DNA of 64,000 nucleotides from Arcuatula senhousia (Eukaryota > Mollusca > Bivalvia > Mytilida > Mytilidae): the NCBI GenBank assembly GCA_963971305.1, contig OZ020313.1:27010602-27074601 (forward strand), in the 5' to 3' direction. The position numbers and the translations under genes are program-made. Under the pieces are notes generated by a model that was given only the letters and a program-made list of their open reading frames with translations, made no database searches and was not told the origin of the DNA. Below are positions 48,001-57,804 of this stretch, piece after piece (the stretch's first letter is position 1; every line of letters starts with the position of its first letter).

Positions 48001-49170
48001 GAGGCACAACCCTGACCGTAACCCTAACCTGATAGTCCTGGCGGCTCCCTAATGCTAACCTCTTATTCGAGACGTCTCCCTGATGCTAAGCTGATAGTCG
48101 AGGTGGCTCACTGATGCTAAGCAATGGAAATGGTAACCCCAACTTGATAGTTGAGGCGGATCCCTGATGCTAACATGATAGTCGTAGTCGAGGCGGCTCC
48201 TTGATGCTAATCTGAGAGTCGAGGCGGCTCCCTGATGCTAACCTATGGAAATGCTAACCCTAACCTGATAGTCGAAGCTGCTCCCTGATTTTAACCTATT
48301 GAAATGCTAACCCTAACCTGATAGTCGAGTTGGATCCCTGATGCTATTTATGGAAAAACTAACCCTAACTTGATAGTCCAGCCGGCTCCCTGATGCTAAC
48401 CTGATAGTCGAGGCGGCTCCCTGACGCTTGCCTATGGAAATGCTAACCCTTTCCTGATAGTCGAGGCGGCTCCCTGATGCTAAACTATGGAAATTCTAAC
48501 CCTTACCTGATAGTCAAGGCGGCTCCCTGATGGTAACCTGATGGTCGAAGCGGCTCCCCGATGTTAATCTATGGAAATAAAACCCTAACCTGATAGTCGA
48601 GGCTGCTGCCTGATTTTAACTTATTGAAATGCTAACCCAAACCTGATAGTCGAGGCGGCTCCCTGATGCTAACCTATGGAAATTCTAACCCTTACCTGAT
48701 AGTCAAGGCGGCTCCCTGATGGTAACCTGATGGTCGAAGCGGCTCCCCGATGTTAACCTATGGAAATAAAACTCTAACCTGATAGTCGAGACTGCTGCCT
48801 AATTTTAACTTATTGAAATGCTAACCCTTACCTGATAGTCGAGCCGTGTCCCTGATGCTAACCTGATAGTCGAGGCGGCTCCCTGACGCTAACCTTTGGA
48901 ACTATTAACCTTATCCTGATAGTCGAGGCGGCTCCCTGACGCTTACCTTTGGAACTACTAACCTTAACCTGATAGTCGAGGCGGCTCCCTGATGCTAACC
49001 TATGGAAATGTTAACTCTAACCTGATCGTCGAGGCGGCTCCCTGATGTTAACCTATGGAAATGCTAACCCATAACCTGATAGTCGAGGCTGCTGCCTGAT
49101 TTAAACCTATGGAAATACTAACCCTAACCTGATAGTCAAACCGGCTTCCTGGTGCTAACATGATAGTCAA
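48000..49170. repeat. Minisatellite, about 53 bp unit, roughly 20 copies
   Basis: The unit is built from AACCTGATAGTCGAGG, CGGCTCCCTGATGCT and AACCTATGGAAATGC plus TAACCCT. Units vary in length and some lack the TATGGAAATG half. Each full unit keeps a telomere-like TAACCCTAACC at the junction. Confidence 0.8.
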
Positions 49171-49437
49171 AATTTAGTTGTCAAAAGGTTTACATAAAAA
49201 ACTCGAATGTACAAGATTACACATGCTCTTTTTCAAAACAATGAATTTACGTTAGGCTTCCAAATATGTATCAGAATATGAATAAAACTGACTTTCATCA
49301 AGGTGAGTTGTTAATTTCATATCTGTATATGTTCAAAATTAGTGTCGATACATTGTTTCCTTAAAACGAATGTAGAACTTGTTTGAAGGACCCATTGGTA
49401 TATTTTTACCATAATATAAAAACAGACAACATGTAAA

Positions 49438-49620
49438 ACATGGAAACACAAAATAACTGAATATCAATCAACAACGCGAACTCCAGTCGAAACAAGAGTG
49501 AACTCAGGTGCTCAGAGTAAGAGTAAGCAGTTCCTGCTTGCTATAGCACACCGATCGCGTTGCCAATAGTCCATTCAGCGTGTCAAATCCGGTAAAGGAA
49601 GACAAAACAAAGCCCTATGA
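49438..49620. repeat. Dispersed repeat I, fragment
   Basis: Words CAACGCGAACTCCAGTCG, AGAGTGAACTCAGGTGC, GAGTAAGCAG and TGCTTGCTATAGCACA recur in order at 56340-56470 and 61965-62045. Shorter reversed pieces are at 14570-14660 and 31840-31930. 49621-50341 shows nothing recognisable. Confidence 0.5.
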
Positions 49621-50341
49621 CAAACCAACATCTGTTTGAGACCGTATAAAGATATTGAGACCACCTGAGAAGGCCATTGTCCTTGCATTGACTCCGATGT
49701 TGGACGATATATATGGTCGGAGATTAACGAGGCTGGATAGTGTTCTTTTCCTTGTCTGAGAGCTCCATGTAAAGCTGACAAATAGTACGAAACTTCATAA
49801 GAAGAAACCGGAAGTCCTTATAAAGGTCTATCGTGTCTGTCATATTCAGATGACCTAAAGCAAAAACAAAACTATTATCAACGTTAGAAAATCGATCGAA
49901 ATAATTGGTATTGAAAACCAATATGTGTCAAAACTAAACTAGCTGGATAAGAGACAAAACAATTTTACGAGGATTGTTCAAAAGTTTTTATTTATTTTGA
50001 TGTTAGTCATAGTTCAGAAAAGGATTTTCAGAAATATTAAATCTACCATACATGAATTATTACATTCAATTGCCTGTGATGTACACAAAGAAACAATAAG
50101 ACACATTTTAAAATGAACATATTAGATATAGCTATCGAGTATGAAAACTGGACATTTTACAATCAATTGCAAAAAGTGAAGCGTTTTTAAGCAGGGCAAT
50201 ATGCCTCTAATTTTTAAAACCAGTTCTTTTACGCGTAATGATTAACTAAAGCTGTCTTTTTGTCAACGGTTTAGCTTTCGGAATTATACACAGACCAATA
50301 CAAAAGTTTCCCCAAATTCTTCAAACCAGAACTTATGAACA

Positions 50342-50347
50342 AACGGG
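50342..50347 (+). repeat. Target duplication AACGGG, left
   Basis: Identical to 54488-54493, directly against the element's AGTAGT terminus. Six bases is the Polinton target-duplication length. Confidence 0.8.
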
Positions 50348-51287
50348 AGTAGTAAAGTCAACGAGCAACGAGCCATGAAACGAAGAACTGACCATGAATT
50401 CCGAGTCCTACATCATGTACAATCTTAATTCCGAGCCATGGTTATATATATTTTTTTATTATTATTTTTAAAGATGGACGTCTCTCTTTTTAACATGTAT
50501 ACCCGAGGCTATGTAACACACACGTTCGATGAAACAAACAGATCAGACCCATATGTCGTTCAATACAAACAAATGCACGTGTTGTAATGTAAACAAAGAT
50601 AAGAATGTCAGGATACCGGAACCACAGCTGATTTTGTCTTGTAACACTCACTACTCAATTCGGTCGGATTAAGATGAAAGAACTTGTCAAGTGCTACGTG
50701 TAAAACACCCCCTTTAAATCTGTATATGAATTGTAAAGTACTTGAGAATGAAAATGAAAACATATCTAAACATGTATCTCTTGTTTTTCGGCCCTTTGTT
50801 AACCACTTATAAATAATCCGTATAGTTTACTCTTTAAACCCTTTAAAAAATTAAGTTGTAATGTTTGATCATTCATTAAATAACCAAAAAGGATTAATTT
50901 GTATATTTTCTTTTTTATAACCCTATGGTTTGATGTCAATACAAACAAATGCATCTATTTTATATTAATTTAAACAAGAGGCTCTTCTCACACTTCAAAA
51001 CTATCGTCCGTCTCAGGACTTGAGACCTGACTCTGATGGCTTAAACACCCCCATTTTATCTTTTTCATTATTTTTTCTTCTTTTTCTTTTTTTTCTTTCT
51101 CTATTTTTCTTTCTACGTTTTACATTTTTCGATAGTTTACAACAGAATCTTCTACCGCTCAACTCGTCGAGACCTGAAGTAAGCCTTTCCAGTGTAGTTC
51201 ATCCTCTCTTTATTTTCCTGTACACCGGATGGTCCTATTTGTTTTCTGTATGGTTTTACGCGTTCCACACGAGGAGTATTTACGCTT

Positions 51288-51614
51288 TCACGCAAAAAGT
51301 ATTAACACGTTCCACATGAGGAGTGTTACAATTTCCGACCATAAAGACAGCTTTTTGTATAACGTGACGCTCCCACTTCTCTGCATCGGGAACATACAGT
51401 TTCCACTCTCTTTTGGTGTGATCGTAAACCTCAATCGAACCCATTTATTCACTATTTTCTGGACTGTTTTCAAAACTTTTGCATCATTGGCAGCTAAATC
51501 CCTATAGGAAAATGTTCTTATCACATCCTCCATGGAAACATTCTTATACCTTTGTTGGAGAAAATACACACAATACCAGCCACACGTGTCGGTGTCGTAA
51601 GGTTTAATACGTTC
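51288..51614 (-). pseudogene. Cysteine-protease-like gene, C-terminal part (left arm)
   Basis: After the stop, the same frame resumes and includes DTDTCGWYCVYFLQQRY, the likely nucleophile block (family pattern C-G-x-x-C then a hydrophobic helix), then SYRDLAANDAKVLKTVQKIV. Further on, a change of frame is needed near 51440 to follow a conserved-looking EWKLYVPDAEKWERHF stretch seen in both arms. The gene is broken in at least two places. Confidence 0.55.
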
Positions 51615-51626
51615 TGTAAGTGTATA

Positions 51627-52145
51627 CTAGTAGTAGCTCGGTCTGTTTTTCTCTAGAATATTGCGGAAATGACGATAGTAAGAATCCGGTGTGCGTCCCA
51701 TGGGATAGAAAAACTCTGGTCCATCGGACGGGAAGTGAAAGACTACCCACTGAGCTGGACCCGTGTTCACAATGAAGCTGTATGGTCTTCTTGGAATCAA
51801 AAGAGGTAAATCTTTAGGACGGTATGTAGCGACTGGTAGATCTAGAAGATAGCTAATAAATTCTGTTTTAATACGTTTTCTTCGAGGACCCTCCTCCTCC
51901 TCCTCTTCCTCTTCCTCCTCCTCACTATTCTCCTCCTCCCTCTCCCTCTCCTCCTCCTCCTCCTCACTATTTTCCATATCCTCCTCCTTCTCCTCCTCAT
52001 TATTTTCCTCCTCCTCCTCATTATTTTCCTGCTCCTTCTCTTCCTCCTCACTATTTTCCATATCCTCCTCTTCCTCTTCACTATCTTGTCTAATATATTT
52101 TTTCCCCTCCTCCTCCTCCTCCTCCTCCTCCCTGTATTCTCTCAT
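51627..52145 (-). pseudogene. Cysteine-protease-like gene, N-terminal part (left arm)
   Basis: The 172-codon frame starts at an ATG near the inner end of the arm. Residues 6-90 are almost all Glu (GAG repeats), followed by a PRRKRIKTE basic patch. A globular part then contains NTGPAQWVVFHF and GPEFFYPMGRTPDSYY. This matches the layout of adenovirus/Polinton-type proteases, where the family has HW and a following acidic residue; here those positions read QW and FY, so the expected His and Asp look replaced. A TAG stops the frame before the cysteine segment; the right arm lacks the 4-base insertion that causes it. Confidence 0.6.
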
Positions 52146-52268
52146 ACCCTCTTTCTTACTCTTTTTGTGTTCTGTTAAAATATTGGGACGTTATCTAGCA
52201 ATTTCCGGTGTCGTGCAAAACTTATAAGTATATAAGGAAAACGCAGGGTGTTTAAACTCAACGTCGAG

Positions 52269-52479
52269 ATGGAGGAGTTTTTATTTGTTTCTGAGTAGCG
52301 AAGACTCGCTAAAATTATTTCCCGAGAATAGAGGCGGACATCTTAGAATTTCTTTGCCCAGCCCCTACAACCTCCAAAGTGAATGGGAATGCGCCCTGTT
52401 GGTTATAACGATGTTCACTGCTAGCCCGTCCAGAAGAATCTTCCTGTGCTGCAATTTCGTCGACGTCACGTATGCCTAA
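52269..52479 (+). pseudogene. Polinton structural-protein-like fragment in the central spacer
   Basis: An ATG at 52269 opens a short frame ending in TAG. One base out of frame, an open stretch contains LFPENRGGHLRISLPSPY, LQSEWECALLVI and FLCCNFVDVTYA. The pattern S-x-FPENxxxxF/L-x-V/I-x-L, then G/S-x-WE-x-AL, then a CC/D-phi strand resembles the N-terminus of the F54H12.2-like proteins found in Maverick elements and near-relatives. A one-base slip in the T-rich run at about 52278-52287 separates the two frames. The 3' part is missing. Confidence 0.5.
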
Positions 52480-52866
52480 GATACATTTTTACCGCTGTTG
52501 CAATCAGTATCCAATCGCGATTAACCCTTGGACATTGTGTTTGAAGGCCTTTATATCGTAGGTATATGGGTGGGACTTGTTTCAATCACTTGGAAATTAC
52601 ATTGAAAGACGATCAATTGCGCACATGCACAATAAAGGACGATCACACAGTCTGCCTCCGCAATTTTCGGAAGATTATAAAAGAATCGAAACAGAACTCA
52701 TGTAGTCATGGAGTGCCCTAAATGTTAGAAAACCTTTTATAGGACAAACAACAGATTGCTACTCTAGGAAGCTAAATGTACCCAACCAAACCAAGATATT
52801 GATTGAGAGAGTTTGACGATGCTTCTGAGAGACCATGGGACTACCTCCTGGTCGACCTGAAACATA

Positions 52867-54487
52867 CGACACCGGAAATTGCTAGATAACGTCCCAATAT
52901 TTTAACAGAACACAAAAAGAGTAAGGAAGAGGTATGAGAGAAGACAGGGAGGAGGAGGAGGTGGTAAAAAATTATATTAGACAAGATAGTGAGGAGGAGG
53001 AGGATATGGAAAATAGTGAGGAGGAAAATAATGAAGAGGAGAAGGAGGAGGAAATAATGAGGAGGAGGAGGAGGGAGAAAATTATATAAGACAAGATAGT
53101 GAGAAGGAGGAGGATATAGAAAATAATGAGGAGGGGGAGGAGGAGGAGGATAGTAAGGAGGAGGAGGGTCCTCCAGGAAAACGTATTAAAACATAATTTA
53201 TGAGCTATCTTTTAGATCTACCAGTCGCTACATACCGTCCTAAAGATTTACATCTTTTGATTCCAAGAAGACCATGCAGCGTCATTTCCGCAATATTTTA
53301 GAGAAAAAAACGGACCGAACTACTATACTCTTACAGAACGTATTAAACCTTACGACACCGACACGTGTGGCTGGTATTGTGTGTATTTTCCCCGACAAAG
53401 GTATAAGAATGTTTCCATGGAGGATGCGATAAGAACATTTTCCTATAGGGATTTAGCTGCCAATGATGCAAAAGTTTAAAAAAACAGTCTAGAAAATAGT
53501 GAATAAATGGATTCGATTGAGGTTTACGATCACACCAAAAGAGAGTGGAAACTGTATGTTCCCGATGCAGAGAAGTGGGAGCGTCACTTTAGACAAAAAG
53601 CGGGCTTGATGGTCGGAAATGGTAACACTCCTCATGTGGAACGTGTAAATACTTTTCGCGTGAAAGCGTAAATACTCCTCGTGTGGAACGCGTAAAACCA
53701 TACAGAAAACGACTACAACCACCCGGTGTACGGAAGAGTAAATAGAGGATGAACTACCCTGGAAAGGCTTACTTCAGGTCTCGATGAGTCGAGTGTTAGA
53801 AGATTCTGCTGTAAACTATGGAAAAAATGTAAAAGGTAGAAAGAACAAAAGAAGAAAGAAAAAAAAAGAAAAAGAAGAAAAAATAATGAAAAAGATAAAA
53901 TAGGGGGTTTAAGCCACAATAGTCAGGTCTCAAGTCCTGAGACGGACGACGGTCCGGAAGTATGAGAGGAGCCTCTTGTTTAAATTAATATAAAATAGAT
54001 GCATTTGTTTGTATTGACATCAAACCATAGGGTTATTAAATAGAAAATATACAAATTAATCCTTTCTGGTTATTTAATCAATGATCAAACATGGCAACTT
54101 AATCTTTTAAAGGGTTTAAGGGGATGTTTTACAAGTAAACTATACGGATTATTTATAAGTGGTTAACAAAAGACCGAAAAAACAAGAGATACATTTTTAG
54201 ATGTTTTCATTTTTATATAAACATATAAGTCTGATCTGTTTGTTTCATCGAACGTGTTGTTACATAGCCTCGGGTATATATGTTAAAAAGAGAGATGTCC
54301 ATCTTTAAAAATGAAATATTAAAAATATAAACATTGCTCGGAATTAAGATTATAAATGATGTAGGGCGCGGAATCAAGGTTGTATGTCTTGGATTCATGG
54401 CTCGTTTTTCGGAATTAAGGGTGCAGTTCTTCGTTTCATGGCTCGTGGCTCAGTTTTTAGCCCCTGTAGCGTCTTGACTATACTACT
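52867..54487 (-). repeat. Right inverted arm of the Polinton-like element
   Basis: A 1,621-bp inverted copy of the left arm. Near the outer end it has about 20 extra bases (around 54450) not in the left arm. Base differences and indels are scattered along it, so the arms have diverged since they were last copied from each other. Confidence 0.85.
52933..53620 (+). pseudogene. Cysteine-protease-like gene copy in the right arm, broken
   Basis: It begins with an ATG and a shorter Glu-rich tract that shifts frame and stops early. About 100 bp that hold the QWVVF and PMGRTP segment in the left arm are deleted between about 53279 and 53281. The TCGWYC block is intact at about 53361. Several frameshifts are present, so it cannot make a full protein. 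Confidence 0.6.
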
Positions 54488-54493
54488 AACGGG
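54488..54493 (+). repeat. Target duplication AACGGG, right
   Basis: Identical to 50342-50347, directly after the terminal ACTACT. Confidence 0.8.
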
Positions 54494-54834
54494 GCAAGCG
54501 GAGATAAGTGAACTGAATTCACGGATTTTGGAGAAAAAAATGAATGATAGAGGAAAAAGAATGACAAATATAAACTTTTCAGTGAAAATGCAGCTGGGAA
54601 GAAATCCACATAATTATGTAACATGTTCCTAAAATATCAACATCCCAGAAGTAACAGCGGCTGAGTTATGAGCAGAAAAAAATATAACTTTATAAAGGTT
54701 ATAACAAAATTACCGAACTTAATCTCAAATGTAAATGACAGGAGACAAGGAAGACATACCAGAGAAATTGAAGAGAGCAATGGTACTGATTAGGATTCAC
54801 AGTATCATATATCATATCATATATCACAATATCC

Positions 54835-55620
54835 CTATTGTGTCTCACAACTATGTTGTGTTCTATGGTCATTACCGGATCCTAAGATCGCAATGGAAGA
54901 GGGAGGTTTGGCGCCATAAATCCTGGTTTAACCCACCACTTCTTTGGAAGTGCCTGTCCAAGTCAGGACCATTGCGATCTTAAATTCTTCTGGTGTTGTG
55001 TTTCTCTCAAATAAAATTTTTAACAAAGTTCCAGACAAAAGCTTCTGTATTTTGTTTATGATAATTTTATATCCTACATGTCCTATTATGTTCGACATAT
55101 AAAACCTAATTCCAAGAAAATTTTACAGTGTCACACTATTTTACGTAACTATATATTATGGGTTAAGCAAATTTTACAGTGTCACGCTATTCTATGTAAC
55201 TATATATATTATGGGGCTCCCGCAGGGTACCCCCCTCAGGTCGCGAGGTCGCTTTTAAAAGGGGCCTGAGGTCGCAAGGTCGCTTTTAAAAGGCATATTT
55301 TGGCGGAGGTCGCAGGTCGTTTTTTGGCATAGGTCGATTTTATGAAGTGTAGGTCGGAAGTCGCCCTTAAAAAGCCCTCAGGTCGCAGGTCGTTTTTAAC
55401 CCTGCGGGAGCCACTATTATGGTCTTGACGATCACAATGGTAGAGGGAGGTTTGGCGCCAAAAAACCTAGTTTAACCCACCATTTCGTTTGAAATGCCTG
55501 AACCAAGTCAGGACCATTGCGATCCACCAATTCTCCGGTATGACTGATTCGTTTTTGTCATTTTCTCTGGACTATGAGATTGATCATTCAAGTTCGGTAG
55601 TTTTGTTATTACCTTTATTC
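54835..55620. repeat. Dispersed repeat J, two copies split by a TIR element
   Basis: 54837-54978 matches 41990-42131 nearly base for base (ATGTTGTGTTCTATGG, CCGGATCCTAAGATCGC). 55430-55620 matches 42034-42232. Between them are two ACAGTGTCACxCTATT words near 55130 and 55180 and the element at 55213-55413. Confidence 0.6.
55213..55413. mobile_element. TIR element with iterated AGGTCGC core
   Basis: Perfect 14-bp inverted repeats lie at 55215-55228 (GGCTCCCGCAGGGT) and 55399-55412. TATTAT(GG) occurs on both sides within two bases of the ends. The interior repeats AGGTCGCAGGTCG and TTTTTAA/TTTTAAAAGG words about seven times. Confidence 0.75.
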
Positions 55621-56216
55621 ACAGGACTACAAACCGGCGTTGACCTCTAACAAGGAAATCAAAACAAGTAGAATAACAATAATATTACATTTCTAGGTGA
55701 AAATGTAGACTGATGGTCCATGGTCGCCAGAAATCTTTGGTATCTGAAAAAAGAAACGATCTTAGAAAGTCGTTTGGTCAAGTGGAATATATCAACATTT
55801 CTTTTTGTGTAAACATTCTCTGTCTTGGTGTTGGGTAATTGTTAAAAGAAATGGAAAATAAAAAATGTTTGAATAGTGGTATAGCCAATAAGTTGTGAGA
55901 CATACACACAACATGCATTGAGGTAGTTATATTTAACTTTTCAGATTAGAAATATTGATAATTTGAAAATAAACGACGTTTCATTTATCATATTTTTAAA
56001 TATAGATGACCACTCGATAAAGGTTTGAGATGCAATCAAAGAATGTCTCTTTAATAGAGATTATAGAGATTATGACAACTTTCGTTTTTATTTTGCCTTT
56101 TACAATTTAACGTAAAATAAAATAATTTGAATTTCGAGATAGGAACCTCGTTTATTGAGATATTTGTAAGTCAAAACCATTTATTGAAAAAAAAAAACAA
56201 TTCTTAAATTTAAGAA

Positions 56217-56480
56217 GTAGAGGTACCAATGGAGCATCTGAATGTCAAAGTCCGAAAGGACAGAAAAAAAACCAGTAAAAACAAACAAGGACAGGACTAA
56301 TAAAACACAGAAGGTATAAAACATGGAAATACATTAACTTTTGAATATCAATTAAAAAAGCAAACTTTAGTCGTAATGAGAGTGAACTTAGGTGCTTAAG
56401 AAGAGTAAGCGGTTTTTTCTTACTATAGCACACCCGTCACGCTGCCAATTTTCAATTCAATGTGCTAAATCCGGTAAATG
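56217..56480. repeat. Dispersed repeat I, longest copy
   Basis: Runs from ACCAATGGAGCATCTGAATG through GAGAGTGAACTTAGGTGC, GAGTAAGCGG and CACGCTGCCAATTTTC to AAATCCGGTAAATG. It covers both halves seen separately at 45139 and 49438. 55621-56216 and 56481-57804 hold no feature I can support; a two-copy ATGTCATTGTCATTG repeat is at about 57497-57550. Confidence 0.5.
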
Positions 56481-57804
56481 AAACCAAAATAAAAATCTAT
56501 GACAAACCAACATCTGCATCTGAGACAGGAAATCCCTTATTTATCTATGAGTGCATGATCTCTATCGAAAAGCGATGACAGCAACCGAGGAGCAACATAA
56601 ACTTGTGATAACATTTTTTGTGTCAAACGCGACGCTCTGCCGAGGAAATCGATGTAATTAATGCAAGCTTTGGAGTAACGAATCAGTTGTCACACGTCAA
56701 CTCCATAAGCTGGAGCAGACGGAATGTTGAAATTCAGTCATCACGTTTGTCATAGAGTTTTGTTGAATGTTTTCCTTGAGAGTCTATTTCGAGATGAAGA
56801 TTTAAATATGAAGCAGACTTGTGTCTTTTATCCCAAGTTCCTTAGGATTTATGAGATGTAGAAGGTCACCAAATCAAGAATTTTTCAGTGGAAGCACATC
56901 ATCAATATATAAGATAGCGAGTTTATAAGAGAGAGCCAGTATACGCTATACAGTTACCTGTTATTGCTTTCTGAGTATTGAGTCTAGATATAAGACTTAA
57001 AATTAAAGTTCTTGAGTTTTGACGCAAAAAAGCATTTGAGACATTTTACCTTATTATATTTTCCCCTTTCAATTGATATGATTGCCATCGCCCATACCCT
57101 TCCGGAAGTCAACACAAGTGTCAGGAATCCAAACGTTTAGCACATAAATGCTTCAAGTATCCATCCAACTAAAATAGAAGAAATTGTGTAAATGAATAAA
57201 TTCTTAGAAGTAATGCTTACTTGTGATAACCCCTGATTTCACAAATTTACTTGTTTGGCAAACATATTTTGGTTGGATAAAAATACAACATCCCAACTGA
57301 AGCATCTTACAATGAATAGCAGCTCAAAATCAAATGTGGAACAACGGTCCAACACAGGAACAAAGAAATAGTTTATCTTAATCGATTTCCTTTTCTGGTA
57401 AATGTACTACTTATGCATGTTATGCTAGCCTTAAGTCGTGCTTTAGTTTGTTCTTTTTTCTTCTGAGATGGAAATTAATGTCGGTCAATGAAGTTCATGT
57501 ATGTCATTGTCATTGTTTTATAATGTACGTATGTCATTGTCATTGTTTGTCAATGTATGCCATGACTGTACTAGTCTCTAGTTGCATTAATAAACTTATA
57601 ATGAAGTACAATATTATTTATAACTTTTTTTAATGAAGAAATATAGGTTTTTAGTCTTTGTAACTTTTTGCAAGAATATAGTGCATCTGCATATTTCTTT
57701 AACTTTAGTTTTAGGTGTCCTTGGTGAGATTTGCTCGCTTTACCCACAAGTAATGAGATTTTACAAATATATAAGTCATAAAAGATAGGTAACTTTTACA
57801 CACA

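Larger units (their letters stand above)
50348..52213 (+). repeat. Left inverted arm of the Polinton-like element
   Basis: It is reverse-complementary to 52867-54487 along its length, for example AGCCATGAAACGAAGAACT near the outer end and CGTTATCTAGCAATTTCC at the inner end. At 1,866 bp it is about 245 bp longer than the right arm, because of a longer Glu-coding GAG tract and a segment of about 100 bp lost from the right arm. Confidence 0.85.
50348..54487. mobile_element. Miniature Polinton/Maverick-like element, 4,140 bp
   Basis: The element is bounded by a perfect 6-bp duplication, AACGGG (50342-50347 and 54488-54493). Termini are AGTAGTAAAGTCAA at the left and, inverted, AGTAGTATAGTCAA at the right. 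Long inverted arms (50348-52213 and 52867-54487) flank a 653-bp centre. Polintons are known to make 6-bp duplications, to have TIRs starting AG, and to carry an adenovirus-like cysteine protease and capsid genes. Here each arm has a decayed protease-like gene and the centre a capsid-type fragment. There is no DNA polymerase, integrase or ATPase, and typical elements are 15-20 kb, so this one is defective and would need help from elsewhere to move. Confidence 0.8.

Noticed and set aside
47480..49170. CRISPR-like array
   Set aside because: Unit lengths vary, there are no unique spacers, and the sequence is eukaryotic. It is a telomere-related minisatellite.
51842..52081. Arg/Lys-rich ORF on the minus strand
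   Set aside because: It is an alternative frame of the GAG repeat that encodes the Glu tract.
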